DNA of 64,000 nucleotides, taken from positions 426,850-490,849 of the forward strand of contig JAGMWU010000038.1 of the NCBI GenBank assembly GCA_018697195.1, given 5' to 3'. Position 1 is the stretch's first letter. Every line of letters starts with the position of its first letter. Positions 23,197-36,086 of this stretch are shown here, in pieces. The notes below the pieces were generated by a model that saw only the letters and a program-made list of their open reading frames with translations, made no database searches and was not told the DNA's origin. A program made the translations under genes and the position numbers. This stretch comes from Certhia americana (taxonomy: Eukaryota; Chordata; Aves; Passeriformes; Certhiidae).

Positions 23197-25503
23197 CCTT
23201 ATTTCTAACAATAAATATAATAAAATAACTAACTGACAACAAACAGCCCCAAAAAGCCAAACACACTGAAAAGTCCACTAGAAATACATATTGGGACGGG
23301 GGAAGGAGCCAGGAGGAAACTGTGTCACTGAGTCAGAGGGGCGGCGGCAGCCAAGGTGCCCATGCCACCAGTGATGCTTGGTCAGATCCGGCTTCTCTGT
23401 TGAGCCCATTTTTACCTCTTACCCTTGTGCCTTTGCTTTCTTTGTCCCAGATCAATGTGAGGAAGGTCCATGGGCACCAGACCATCAGGAAGCTTATCCC
23501 AGTCACCATCTCAGCTTCAAGCACCCGCTGACAGCCCTGGAGTGGGACCCCCTACCCCAGCTCCGGGGGCAGGTCCATCACCCCCTAGCTTCCTCCATGC
23601 CCACCAGCCTCCCTGGGCCCTGAGCTCACCACACACCTCGGATAATTTGGATAATTTGCCGCCTACTTTCCACACACCAGGAGCCTCCCACACCTAGCGT
23701 GTTGCAAAACAACCCCCTCAGCTGAGTCACTGGCATCGGGGAACTTCTTCCTGCCCTCCTGGCCTGGGATGGGGCTCAGGGCAGAGCCATGACGAACAGC
23801 TGTGATGGGAGCATACCCCAGCCCCATCCCAGGTCACCCCAGGCCTTTGGGGAGGAAATTACATGTTTTGGGCTTGTACAGTGCCCTGTGTTGTGGAGGC
23901 CAGTGCAGGGGGACCACGTGCTGCTTATTAATGGCTGTGGGCATCATCTGGGTGAAAACACAATGACTGTGTCCCCATGCCTGGCAGCTGCCTTGTGCTG
24001 GTTTTGTGCTCCAGTGACACTGGGAGTACTCATATGCCCAGTGCTCCAGCTGAATGTGACCCAAGAGGGCTGGGACATCACTGTTACTGCTCCCTAGCCC
24101 GCCTTGAGCTGGGACAGTGACTCTGTATGTGACAGAGCCATCAGTCAGTATTCTTATGGAGCACTGAAGTTGCACCAGACTCAATGCTGGCTCCATGTCA
24201 CCAGTATAGAAGGTGGGCTGCATTCTGCCAGTCAGGGGAACCCATGAAACATCTACTGTGGAGGCTCTGACCCCTGGCACCAGTCTTCTTCTGTCAGGAG
24301 CAGTCCCACATCAGCCTGATTTTTATTTTTACTGCTTTGTCTGGTACGTGGGAGCCTGCCCAGGGCCACTATGCCCTGTACGTCCCTGGGAAAGGAAAGC
24401 CTGTGCCCCATGCTTACCCCTAGCTCTGCCATATGGCACTGCTCCAGCATTCCTGGCGGTGGGAGAATTCATCCAGCGGGATCAGCAGCTCCCAACACAC
24501 CACTCAGTGCAGACCTGGGGTGTAGGTGGGTGGTCTGCATCCACCAGCCCCAAGGATGCTTGTGCCCATCACCAACACTGCTCTGAAGCTGTGGATGAGG
24601 AGCACTGGACATAGTGGTGAGACAAGAACAGAACCAGTTACCTAACCCCCTTAAAATCACATCCCTGCCCCAATTCATAGCTCCAACTATTCATAGCCAG
24701 ACTGGCACAGAGGTGGGAGTCACCTGTTGGATTTCTTGTGGGTAGCACAAAGCGATTTATCTGGGTTGCAGCGACTTCAGGAGCTGGGAATGTAGAGCCC
24801 CAGCTTGGAGCAGGATCTGGATGCTGTGGCACTGCTGCCGAGGGGCACAGGGAGCCCAGTGCCGGTGCCATGTGCTTGGCTGTGGATCTGGCACTGTGGG
24901 AAGGGCAGGGTTGGGGCTGGGAGCCCCAGGAGCCCAGTGCAGTGAGGATGCCAGAGGTTGGAGCAGTCCCTGGGCTGTGTCCGGGCACACCGGACAGCAT
25001 TTATACCCACGAGGGCTGTGTGCTGGTGCCGAACACAGAACTGGGACGTTCTGCTGCATCTGAGTGCCGGATCCAGCATCCTGGCAGCAGAACTGGGTCC
25101 TTCACGGGCACCTGATGTCACCTGTGTAGCTTTAGGGACACTTGGACCCCACTGACACACTGCCCTGAGCCCGATCCCCCATGGAAGCTGGGGCAGAACC
25201 CACCATGTCCACATCGCCCCGTGGCAGCTGCTCCGGCCGCGGGGCTAGGCCGGACACTCCAGCCCACCCCGGGGAAAACGAGTGGGGCCATGCCAGACCC
25301 TGAGGGTGGGAGACGGGAGGTCCCGGCCCAGCACACCCTCCCGCCGGCTACGATTTCCCCTGCCCGGCTCAGCGCACCCTCGGGCCTGGTTCGGCCTCCG
25401 GCTCAGCGCCGCTAGGCCCCGGTTCCCCCCCGGTTCCCCCCCGGCTCAGCCCCCCTTGGCCCCGGTCCCACCCCGGCCCCGCTCGCTCCCCCCCGCCGCG
25501 GCC

Positions 25504-25508
25504 ATTGG
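25504..25508 (-). promoter_or_regulatory. inverted CCAAT box (NF-Y)
   Basis: GCGGCCATTGGCCGC places ATTGG (CCAAT on the minus strand) inside the CpG island, about 50 bp before an ATG in good context at 25556. NF-Y sites in either orientation are typical of CpG-island promoters. Confidence 0.45.
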
Positions 25509-25555
25509 CCGCCCGCGCCGCCGCCGCCGCCCCTGACGCTGGGCCGGGCCCGGCC

Positions 25556-26057
25556 ATGGTCGCTCCCCGCCGGCTCCGCCGCAGCCCCGGCAGCGGCCGG
25601 TCCGCGCCCCGCTCAGGTGGGTGCCTCCCGCTCTCGCGCTTCTTCGTTGTCGGCTTTTTTTTCCTCCTTCTAATTGTTATTTTTAATTATTTTTTATTTC
25701 TTTTAACGTTTCGCGATTCTGGCGCTACTTCCGAGAACGCCCCCCCCCCCCCCCCCTTCGTTCCCCGGGCGGCCTTAGGGGGTGCGCGGAGCCCGCTCCG
25801 CCTGGCTGTGTTTGGGGAGGGGGGAGCGGAGGGACCCCCCGACCCCCGCACCGCACGGAGCCGCCCCGAGGCGCGGGGATGGGCGGGGGCGGGAGCAGCG
25901 GCGGCGGCGGCAGCGGCACATCCTCCCCCCGCGCCCCCCTCCTCCCTCCTCCCCCCTCGGCTTCAAAACAAACCGTCACCAAAATGGTGCAGAGGTGAAG
26001 GAGGGAGCGGGAGGAAGGGGAAGAGGTGGCGGCTCGGCCTGGGCGCTGCGGGGACAG
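25556..26057 (+). other. candidate first exon region with two splice donors
   Basis: Two donors stand out: CTCAG/GTGGGT after 25616 and GACAG/GTGAGG after 26057. An ATG at 25556 (context GCCATGG) opens 20 codons, MVAPRRLRRSPGSGRSAPRS, up to the first donor in phase 1. I do not recognise this peptide, and it has the composition of translated CpG-island DNA. MEF2 genes begin with non-coding exons, which would fit the second donor. Start sites cannot be fixed from sequence. Confidence 0.3.
25741..25756. repeat. poly-C run
   Basis: Sixteen C residues in the CpG island, a likely place for sequencing error in run length. Confidence 0.8.
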
Positions 26058-26086
26058 GTGAGGGCGGCGCGGGACGCGGGGGGGAC

Positions 26087-26142
26087 GCCGGACACGGGAG
26101 TGCGGGACACGGGGTGCGGGACACGGGGTGCGGGACACGGGG
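26087..26142. repeat. 14-bp tandem repeat in CpG island
   Basis: Three perfect copies of TGCGGGACACGGGG (26101-26114, 26115-26128, 26129-26142) follow one imperfect copy. The G runs could form a quadruplex. It starts 30 bp after the putative donor at 26057, in the presumed first intron. Confidence 0.85.
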
Positions 26143-29100
26143 GGACGCGAGGGGATGCGGGTGCCGGGTGCGACACACGGGGATGATCCCGCTGGGTGCT
26201 GCCGGTGGGGTGGAGGCAGTACTGGGGGTGCTCACCCCGCTCCGGGGCGGTGGGCAACGTCCCCGTGGGACCCCTGTGGTGACACACCGTGAGCCCACCC
26301 GCGACACTGCGTCCACCCCCGAATGGGACCCGCTGCGGCCTGGCGGGACCCAGGGAGAAGCAGGGCCCAGTGGATTTCAGGGGCTGGGGGTGCCCTCCCT
26401 GGCAGCACATAGGGTGATGACATGGGGGACTGTGGGGGGATCCGCCGGCGAGTCTCTGGGTGCCGGTGGGGGCTGCGGTTTGATTGGCAAGAGCAGATTT
26501 TGGGAGAGCCGGCGGTAAATCGAGTCCCGGAGCGTCCATGCCTTGGCCGTGCGCCGGCTCCGGAGCCGACAGCTGGGATTGTTTGTCCGGGGCGGGGGCG
26601 GGGGGGCTCAGCGCCTCAGCTCCATCCGACAGCGGCCGGAGCAGGGTATCGTGGTGGGGCCAAACCGCGTCACTGCTGCCACGGCCTCCCCGGGGTTCCG
26701 AGCGCTTCCCTGGCCAGAGGGACCGGCGATGCTGAGCTGGGATGCGGTGACAGGGCGTCCGGCATCTGCAGCTGTTCGGCATCTGTGACGCCCGTTCACC
26801 CGCAGTTTATCCCTTCCCTGCAGCTCCCAAACCTCTTTGGCGTTGTCGTTGTTTTTTTATTTTTTTCATTTATTTTCCTTTTCTTCCCTCATGCATAAGA
26901 GCAGCACACTCGTGTGCTACACACGCAGCTCTTCTCCCTGCACCCGTGGAGCCCTCTGGTACCCCCAGCCCTGCACAGCCACCAGCTGGGCTGTCCTCTT
27001 CATCCTCCTTCCACAAGTGTCGGAGCTGCCACGCGGTTTTGGCTGGTGACTCCCCCTTGCTGTGGGCAGGTGTCTGAGCAGGGACAGAGACACCTGTGCT
27101 GGTGCAAATTCCCCTGGCACTTCAGCTCAGCACCTCTGCCTGCCCCCACCCCGGGAATGCCTGATCCTATCCTTCCAAAGCCCCTTCTCCCGCAGTGCAC
27201 GTATGCATAGCTGTGTATGGATTTTTGAGCTGGAGTTGCTTCACCAAGGTGGGTGTTCTGAAGCCACTGTTCCAGGACAGCCAGCCTGAAATTTTGCTGC
27301 TGATGGGCAAGGAGCTGTGTCGGCCTCAGTGTAATGGGGATGCTCATCAGGCCAGGGGTACAGGTTTTGGGTGGAGGTAAAGGTTAATCCTGGTTATGTT
27401 CTTTCCTTCCCTGAGCTGTTTTGGTGCTGGTAGCCCTGGTATGGGAGTGCTGAGCTGCCCCTGTCTCTTTGGAGCTCCAAAGCAAGCTGCTTGCCCTGCC
27501 CTCAGGATCACTGCCATGGGTTCCTGAAGGTCACAGACCTCTGGATGGGCCTCATGGATTCTCCTTTCCACCCCCACCACCTTGCCCTTCAATCCCTGCA
27601 GTTGTTGCAGCTTTGCCAAACTGAGGCATCTGCACTTGTGCTGGCTCTGAGCAGGTGGCCAATGTCCCCACAGCGGTGGGGGCCACTGCTTGAGTTTCAC
27701 TGGTGCCTCCGCCACAGCAGGGATTTAACGTGCTCATGTTGAAGGGGCATTAGCTCCCGTGTCAGGTGGCTCGGGGCTTCCACTCCTGTCCGGGCTCTTC
27801 TCTAGCATGAGCCAGCTCGGGGGCTCCTCATGCTGAGTGGTCACATCCCTGTGTGTGCTCAGTCCTGCTGGGGGGCTCTTGGGACCTTGGGAAGTGCTGG
27901 CTTTGTCAGTAGGTGACCTTGGGCACGTCCCTTTGCTTCCCCATGCTTTGGTGGTGTTCTCGGAATGAGGGAGGTGGTTAATGTGTTTAATTCCCCCCTC
28001 CTCACTGCTATGGGACTCTTGGCTCCTCTTGGGAAGTGCAACTGCAGAGCTGGAAAGGGCTGTTGCTATTTTGTGCTGTCCCCGAGCGGGCAGGGCGGAG
28101 GCATGGATGGTGCTGGAGTCACCCGGGGTGGATTTTTCCCAGGCTGCCAAGTGAAACAAGTGGGGTCTGAGTCTCATTTAATGCTGCAGCCCTTTACTGT
28201 GACTCTGGCAACATAAAGGAGCCTAAATATGGTCATAAACTGCATCCACTTCAAGGTCCCTTCATGCTGCCAGGGCAGCCTCACGGCGGCTTTGTGAGAG
28301 GGAGAACAAAGCCGAAAGTGTCGGACGAAAAGTACGGGAGTAGGACCCAGCTGCCGTGGTGCTGGCATGTGCTGGTAGCTGGTACTGGCAGCTGCCTGGC
28401 AGGGTGGTGTCAATGCTGGTGCAGGCCCTGGCTCACGAAGGAATGAATGATGGACATGAAGGTCGGGGGACATGCTGCTTGGCACATCCTGAAGGAACAG
28501 AAGGGCTTCAGCTAGGTGGGAAGGGCTCAGCTACAAGCTATGCATCTGGCACCCTGGGCAAACTTAAAAAAAAATCTGTGGTGAGGGGCAGAAATTGCTT
28601 TTCCCTCTTTTTTTCCAAGCCAGAGTGCTTCCCAGGGTCAGGTAGGCATCGCCTGGAGTGTGCTGGGTGGAATCCTCCATGGGGTGCTGTGTGGCATCTC
28701 TCCTCTGTGATGGATTGCAAGGATGTGGCCATTTGGGGAATGAAGGGAAAAGAGGGAGAGGGATGTGGATTGCTGACATTGACTCCACTCCCCCAGACCA
28801 CTGCTGCCCCAGTGGGTAGTGAGATGCCATGTGGATCTGTGATGGTGTGAGCTGGCTTGGAAGGTGGTGCCTGAGGCTCAGGAAGTGAGCAGGCAGCATC
28901 CCATTAAATCGTGTTAATACCCGGGAGCACACTCGGAGGTGACCCAAGCCACGGTGAGCTGCACGGGGGGCGATGGGGCTACCGTGTCAATGCTGTGCTG
29001 GACTTCCCCATCTGCAACCAGAACTAAAAATATCCTTCTGCCTCACCCCACCGCTGTCCCATCTGTTTGGAGGGTGAACTCCTTGGGCCAGGGGCTCTTT

Positions 29101-30031
29101 CTTATTTTTATTGCTATTTTGGCAGTTCCTGGAGGCTGAGCCGTCCCGAGTTCAGAGGTGACTCTATTGTAGATGACAGTGCTGCTCCCGGGAAGGTTCG
29201 GCTCTGCTGCTGAGCCCGACGCGATGAGCAGAAAGCAAGTGAGGAGGAGGAGGCAGGCTGGGGAGGCACAGAAACGTGTGACTGTGCTGGTGCCATGGGG
29301 TGAGCGCTGGGTGCCCCTGGCTGTGCTTGCCCTCCTTGTGCCAGCAGGACTGGTGCATCACCCCCTCACCTCTCCCCAACATTGTCTGGGACTTCACCAC
29401 TTGATGTGACTCTCAGGGGTTTGGTTTTGTTTTTCCTTTCCTTTTTTCCTCTAATTAGAGAAGCTTTCAATAAAAAGCTGAGATTTGTTAATCACTTTGT
29501 TTGATCAGAGCTCAGACAGTGCTGAAGACCTCTAGGTTTTTCCCTCTGCCTGTGTGAGCAGCAGTTTGCTTTTGCTTTCAAGATGGATCTCGCCGTCTGC
29601 CTGCCAGCAGCTCTGCCTCCCCGGATCTGTCGGTTTGCATCTTGCACTCCACTTTGCTTTGCTTGTGGTTCTTCTTTAATTTTTCCTTTCTCCTCACTCT
29701 TGATGTCTCCCTGCTATAGCTCCCCACTGCTTGCAAAACAGACAAGAGCCTGCATCCTTTAAAAAATCCTAAAAGAAGTGCCCACGTGGAGAGCAAAGGT
29801 TTGATAAATACTCCAATTTGGAGTGATTTATTTTGGGGGGGTGAGGTCTAGGTTTGGTTTTTCTGAAAGGGGGACTCAAAAGATGAGGGACTTGGGTTGC
29901 TGAGCTGCATGGGAACAGTTTTTTCGGGAAGCTTGGTCTGTTTTAGTGTGGGTCATGACAAGGCTGGGGGGTCACAGCAGCTGCTCCATGATTCCCAGGC
30001 TGCTTCTGAGCTATAGGCGAGCCCCTTCCCC

Positions 30032-30041
30032 TATATAAAAG
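30032..30041 (+). promoter_or_regulatory. TATA-box-like element
   Basis: TATATAAAAG is flanked by C-rich (CCCCTTCCCC) and G-rich (GGGGCAG) text, the classic setting of a TATA box. A start would fall near 30060-30070. No gene is recognisable downstream, so this is only a core-promoter candidate. Confidence 0.25.
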
Positions 30042-31372
30042 GGGGCAGTGAGATAAGGTGCATGCAACAGTGGTGGGAATGCTGCCACCATCTGTGTCAC
30101 TCAGAGGGGCCTGGGCATGGTGAGATGTCCTGGTTGTGGCTGACTGCTGAAATTCTGGAACAGCTGCTGGGGCCTGTTCCCAGTGCTGGGTACTGCCATG
30201 ATGCCCAGTGGGACTTTAAATAGCTTTGTGCCCCTCCAGTCCCCAGCAGTGTGGGGCTGCTCTTTTACTGCCAAACACAAAGCCTGAGCAGCTGGAGCGG
30301 TGCCAGGTGGGTGTCCTGGTGTGCGTGGTGAGGACAGGCTGGAAGGGTGGGATGGTGCCTATGCTGGGATGTCACCCAGGAGCCACCGTGGTGTCCCATC
30401 CTGAAGCAGCCGGACTGGACCGTGCTGGGGCTGCACGTTTCACTCTTTGTGCCGAGCAGGACACATAGAATTTCCCAGCTTGCAGTTAGCAAAGCCTTGG
30501 TTTTCCCAGAGGTGGCACACGGCCCTGCCCATGGCTGCGTGTGGAGGGAGTCGGCAGCACCTGTGGCCTGACCCTCTCTGCTTTAAGTGACCAGCAAGAG
30601 TTGGAATGCAGAGGTGGGAAGCTGAGCCCCTACCATCTGTGCTGGCTGTGCCCTGACAGCCCAGTCCTGCTGGCACAATGGCTCAAGGTCAAAGCTGTGC
30701 ACAGTGGCTTTGGGCTGCTGCTGGGCATGAGCCGGCGCTGGGTGGGAGCACTCCCACCTCCTGTCCTGAGTCAGTGGTGGTTAGGGTTGTAAAGGGGGTA
30801 ATTAAATGGCCTATTTCTGGGCAGGGAGGAAGAGGAGGAGGAGGAGTAGTTTCTCTTTCCAGAGCTTCAAACAGCTTCCTACAAGCATCCGGCACAAACG
30901 CCAAACCGCTTCCAGGAGGAGGTGCCTGCAGCCCCTCCAGCTTGGGATACGGGTGGGGAGCTGGGGGCTGTGGGGAAGGGTGACCTCCCACTGCAGCACT
31001 GCTGTTGCATCAGCCTTTTTTTCTTTTTATGGAAGGAGGCAGGACAAATCCATGGCTTCCAAATTATTTTTTAATCTTTTTTTCCATCCCCAAAAAGTAG
31101 TAATGAGATTTGGGAAGCGGCACCTGCCTGTGGGGCCAGGTCTTTGACCTGAGTCCACCCCAGGGCTGCCAGGGGATCATCTTAGGATTCCTAGTGGGAT
31201 TCCTCCTCCTCTCTCCTCCTTCTGCCATAGGGGGATTATCAGCATCTCCTGCATGATGGATCCTGCAGCTCACAGCCCCGGGGGTGCTGCGACTGTGGGC
31301 CTGGGAGTACCTGCTCTGGACGATGTGGTGGAGCTTCAGGTGCAAGATGTTATTGATGGATATAAGCAATGG

Positions 31373-31382
31373 TTATAAATAG
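31373..31382. promoter_or_regulatory. MEF2-type site
   Basis: TTATAAATAG fits the relaxed MEF2 consensus YTA(A/T)4TAR. It is the third such site within about 14 kb around the inferred MEF2D 5' end. Confidence 0.25.
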
Positions 31383-32800
31383 CCCTACTTGGAAGTTTTC
31401 ATCTTCTTTTTTAAATGGAAGTGCCTTTTAGAACAAAGTGACTTTCCTCCATCCTTTTCGAAAGCATCTTTTTTCTTTTCTTATTTTGAAGATGAAATTT
31501 TTCTTTTTACTCTTAAATTTTTTTCTTTTCCAATTATTGGAAGACTTCAAGGAAAAATTGCTAGGTGCCATACCCAGGAGCGCATCTCATGTTGTGCAGG
31601 TGGGGAAAATATGTGGGGTCAGATTCATCTTTTTTGGTTTGATTTTCCTTAAAAAAGAAGTTGAGAATTGGAAATGTTCATGGCATCAGTGAGATTTTTA
31701 TATCAAAGCAGACAAAATTTGAGGGGCTGAAAAAAATGCAGTTTGCTTAAACCTGTTACATCAAGTATAAAAAAAATTATAAATTAAATAAATTAACTGG
31801 ATAAAGAACTTCTGTTCAGTAAAAGACTGGCAACATTTCTGAGTTTCTGTCTGGAATTTTTCAGTTGTAAAACCTGAAATCCTCCCCCACCCCTAGCAGT
31901 AACCTTGAGACATGATGCTAGAGCAGGAGTTTCCACTGGCAGGGAAGAAAAAAAATTACAAGAAAGAATGTGGACAAATTATTTTGGCTGACCAGCCTTT
32001 TTTTATTTTGCACGGGCAGTCACTTAGACTGTCCTGCCCCGCAGCTGCTGTGGTCAGTGCTGGGAGCAGGAGATAAAACTACTGTTATGAAGGGCTGGGG
32101 CAGGGAATGGCAGGGATCAGGCTCCAGGCGTGGGTGCTCTTGGTCTGTGGTGGCATCCAAGGACCACGAGGCAAGGACCTTCTGCAAGCTTGGGATGGCC
32201 AAGAAATGTTTGGGGTTTTTTTTCCCATTTTGGGTATACAGAGGCAGAGAGACTGTGTGTTTGTATAACTATAGGTGAGGGCTGAGCTGTCTAAATATCG
32301 TGATAAATGTCCCCATGGAGCTGGTACCTGTAGGCTTCTTGCTGGCATCTGAGTGAGCTGCCAGCCCTGGAAGAAACAGCTCACTTTGTCCGAATGCCAG
32401 TGGTTGGGAATGGTGTTCATGCCTGGGGTGGGGTGTCCTGTGGCACCTGTGACACCTCCTCTGGGTGGGGACCCTGGTGCTGCTTGGTGCAGTGATGGGT
32501 GGCAGGATGAAGACCCCACAGCTTGTTAAAATCCTGGTGTTGTTGGAGCCTGGTTCTGCCACAAGTGCCTTCCTCCTGCTGGGAACTGTGTGCAGATTTT
32601 TTGCCTTTAGAAATCCCCTGCAGGGAGTTCTGGCTTTGGCTGTGTTGGACACGGAGCCTGACATGTGGCGCTTGGACTGGTTCAGAACTTGCTGGAAGAA
32701 CTGTGGAGGAAAGGAAGGTATTTGTGTGTCACCAGGGGTCTCTGGTGCTGACACACTGAGGAGGTCATGGAGCTGAGGCGGTGCTTCTAGGTACAGTTAT

Positions 32801-32862
32801 CACAGACTCATGGAATGGTTTAGGTGGGAAGGAACCATAAAAATCATCTCGTTCCAACCCTT
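32801..32862 (-). mobile_element. short CR1 fragment, antisense
   Basis: It begins CACAGACTCATGGAATGG, then TTTAGGTGGGAAGGAACC and CATCTCGTTCCAACCC. Only the last ~60 bp of the CR1 3' end is recognisable. Confidence 0.75.
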
Positions 32863-34524
32863 GGGTTTATCCCTGGGGATAAACCATGTGTTCCCTGGAG
32901 ACATGTCTCTGCCCCTGGGAACATCATACACTAGCAGCAAAATTATTTCAATAACTGGGATTGGATGTGGAAGGGTTGGGTGAAGGCAGGGCTTACTTGG
33001 ACATGGGCTTGGGGCAGTTTTCCATTGAATATTCCCGTGAGGAGCAGCACTTGGGATCACGTGGACCGTGTGTGCATGCCAGCTCTCCTCTGAGAGCATG
33101 GACCAGTGTGGGGGCTCCCAGGAAGGGCTCAAGGAGTTGGGATGCAGTCAAAGTCAGGCCTCATCTCCAGCTTTGTCCCTTGAGTGATGCTTTCCCAGAG
33201 AGCTCTATGTGCCACTGGACATCTTGCTTTGCATGACTTAGGAGGATATGACGCCCCATCTCCAGGGTTTTAAGCACAGGGATCAATCACAGATCCATCC
33301 TCAACCTTCCCTGACTTGGCATGGCCATCCTTCCCACACGCCGGCAACGAGCTGCTGGGAAAACTAGCACCTCTCGGCTCGCTCGATCAAAAATATCCCC
33401 AGTCCTGTGTGGATGCTGCTGCCAAGATGGGGAGCGGAGCCGGCGCTCCCTCTTAGCAGAAATCTGTCGCCTTGCTCGGCGGTGGGGAGGCTGGGAGGGA
33501 GGCTGGGATCTGCAGAGCGCTGAGCCCCAGCGCTTTCGAAAATAGAAGCAGAACAAATGGTTGGAGCAAGATGCTGGTGGTGAAGGCAGCCAAGGCCTCT
33601 TCCAGCGGCAGCTGGTGGCTGCTTCTTGCTCCTCCATCAATCCTCTCCCCAGAGCTGGCGTTCCCTTGCAGGGAGGAGAGGTGAACATCTGGCTCTTGGG
33701 GTGGCCTGGGGCACAATGGTGCTTTATTTGGTTTGGTGTGATTCCCGGGGGTTGAGCTGTGAGACTGTGAGAATGACAGGGCAGGAGGGCATTCAGTCAG
33801 TGTGAGATGGGCAGTCGGGTGGCACCAGTTCCTGAAGGGACTTTGTCCCATAACTGTGGGACAGGTGCTGGGTTGAGCTGTGGGCACGTGGGCACAGCGT
33901 GGCAGCAGGTGCTGACCTGGTGTCAGACAACTGAGCACAGAGCTGCTGTGCCTTCTGCCTGCTCCTGCAGGAGGGGTGGGGGTCCCTGTGGGATGAGTTC
34001 CTGGTTGCTTCTGAGGGCTCTGGGGGTTGTGGAAGCTGCATTCAGGTGCTGCTGGGGAAAGGCCAAGGGCTGGGTTCCTCACCTTCTGCTTCCCCATGGG
34101 CACTGCTCCTGAGGGGATGAAGCCACCTGTCCTCATGCCAGCCACTGGCACCCAGGAGAGGAAAATGGTGACCCCAGCTATCAACACAGTTTGAGAGAGT
34201 TTGGAAAAATCCTGTTAGTTGCCCTCAGGTCTTTCAACTTTAGGCCCAGATGTTGAGTGTGTGCTTTAGCAAGCAGGATTTCACACCTGCCTTTGTGCTG
34301 GAGAGAGCTGCTTCAACTGGACGAGGTGGAAGTGGGAAGGTTGGGAAGATGATTTCCTTAAGGGAAGATGTTCTTGCCTTGTCCTTTCCAGTGGAAAGGA
34401 CCAGCCACGGTGAGTTCAGCATCTGCCTGGGTGACCTTCAATGCCTTTGCTTGGTGAGAAAGGCTGGTTTGCATGTCCTCTCCCCTGCCAGCAGCACTTG
34501 CACCGAGCATGGGGTCTTTTTGTT

Positions 34525-34532
34525 ATGCAAAT
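34525..34532. promoter_or_regulatory. POU octamer ATGCAAAT
   Basis: A perfect octamer in a patch (34515-34640) of mixed composition that looks less decayed than its surroundings. It is a candidate enhancer element only. Confidence 0.2.
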
Positions 34533-36086
34533 GCAGCTTTGGTTTTAGCTTCTCAGAGATAAATACCTTTGAGGCTAAATTTGGAGCTCGGTCTGCCGCT
34601 GCTGAAATCGCCCTTATGGCCCAAGACCTGACAGGTCAGATGCTGAAGGTGGTAGTTTGGGGGTTTGGCTCTGCTTCGGACATGGAAACAAAACAGTCAC
34701 GATATTTCTTCCACTGGGGTTATATGAGATTTTTTTTGCAGCGAGGAATGAGCGTGTTGAATCCTGGTGGGGGGGTCCTTGGCACCTGCAGCCACCCTGC
34801 ACCTGGAGTTCCACTTTTGCAGTGATGTGCTGTGGTTTTGTTTAGGCTTTTAGAGCTCAGGAGACCCTTTTGTCCCAGCATCATGCTGCCCTTCGAGGAT
34901 CCTCAGTGAGCTGTGCCCAGGCACCAGACTGAGTGCAGGACTGAGACAGTGATATCTCAGTGCCCCCAGCACTGGCCACCTGGATTTTGTGGTCAGGATC
35001 TCTCTCCCACCCCTCAGAGAGGCTGAGGGGTGCAGGCTGCATGGCCAGAGGACACGGCCAAGTGCCGTGCACCAGACCGGAGCTTTTTCTCACCTCCCCA
35101 CTTGTGCGTAGTGTGGACCTGGCATCCCCTGGGGCAGTCTGGCTTCCTTTGGGGCCCTGTGAGTCCTGGCAGCCTGTCTTGTGATGGGGTCATGGGCTGT
35201 TGGTCTGGGTTTGGGCAGAGCTTTTTGTGTATGATCTTATTTTTATTTGTGCGTCTTTCGGAAATTTTTCGTCACAGCAGGTGCCGGTTCAGTGCCTGGC
35301 AGTGGGGCGGGAAGGGGTGTGAGTGGGGTGGAAATGTAGCTAAAACTGGTTTGGCTTCTGTTCGTACAGTTTTGCTATTTCTGAGCCACAGGAGAGCTTG
35401 AGGTCCCTAGGGTCCTGGGGGGGCTGAAGCTGTTGGGTTTCTGGTTCATCCCTCCTGTGGGGTCACAGGTCACCCACCAGCCTGAAAACTCACAGACACC
35501 AGGCTCTCTAAGGCTGAACCAATGTTGTATTCAAGACATTAAGAACAACCAGAGGTATCTCATGCCCTTGCAAAAAACAGGCAGTGGTGGATTTTATTCC
35601 AACTGTGAGCTGGACAGGAACACAGGGTCTCCCACATCCTGCTCACAGTGGGATACCTTGGGGACCTGCTACAGGCAAAGCATGTGGAAAGGAAAGGTGG
35701 TAGGAAATAGAGGTAAAAAGGGGAGGGCAGCTCTTTTTAAGGTGCTTCTTTGAAAAGTTTTGGCATTGGCTGGGTGCTGAGCTGTGGTGGGCTGGGCTAA
35801 GGCCACCCCAAAATAGGCTGTTCCTGCTCAGGGTGGCCTCGGGTTCCACAAGCTTTTCTGGGGGATTTAGGATTTGTTGCTGTGTGGCAGGGTGGCAGCC
35901 TGCATCCCCCAAAGCCCTGGCAGGGTCTGGAGTATCCATGCCCAGGGAAGCTGCTGCCCCAACGATGCCCCATAGTGGGTACTCTGGCTGAGGGATGGGA
36001 GCAGGTCCTCATTCCAGGGAGGAGAAGGCTCTAGGTAAACCTCAGAGCCCTTTCCGGGGACTAAAGGACTCCAAGAGAGCTGGAGA

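Larger units (their letters stand above)
19966..25214. other. intergenic DNA upstream of CpG island
   Basis: No coding exon recognised. The stretch holds a TATAAAAG element at 21024-21031, a GC-rich block at 21240-22290, a poly-A run, and an AT-rich patch with a perfect MEF2 site at 23187-23196. If the CpG island at 25.2 kb is the MEF2D promoter, this is its upstream region. Confidence 0.5.
25215..26185 (+). promoter_or_regulatory. CpG island, candidate promoter
   Basis: This is the strongest CpG island in the window, with dense CG dinucleotides from 25215 to about 26185 and a tail to about 26800. It contains an inverted CCAAT box (ATTGG at 25504-25508), an ETS-type CTTCCG near 25729, C and G homopolymer runs and two good splice donors (after 25616 and 26057). 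By human synteny the next gene after IQGAP3 in this orientation is MEF2D, so this may be its promoter and non-coding first exon. A promoter for an unrelated or non-coding transcript is equally compatible with the sequence. Confidence 0.6.

Noticed and set aside
25505..26518. 337-codon open frame through the CpG island
   Set aside because: It crosses poly-C, GCC repeats, two strong splice donors and the 14-bp repeat. The translated text is low-complexity and unlike any protein family.
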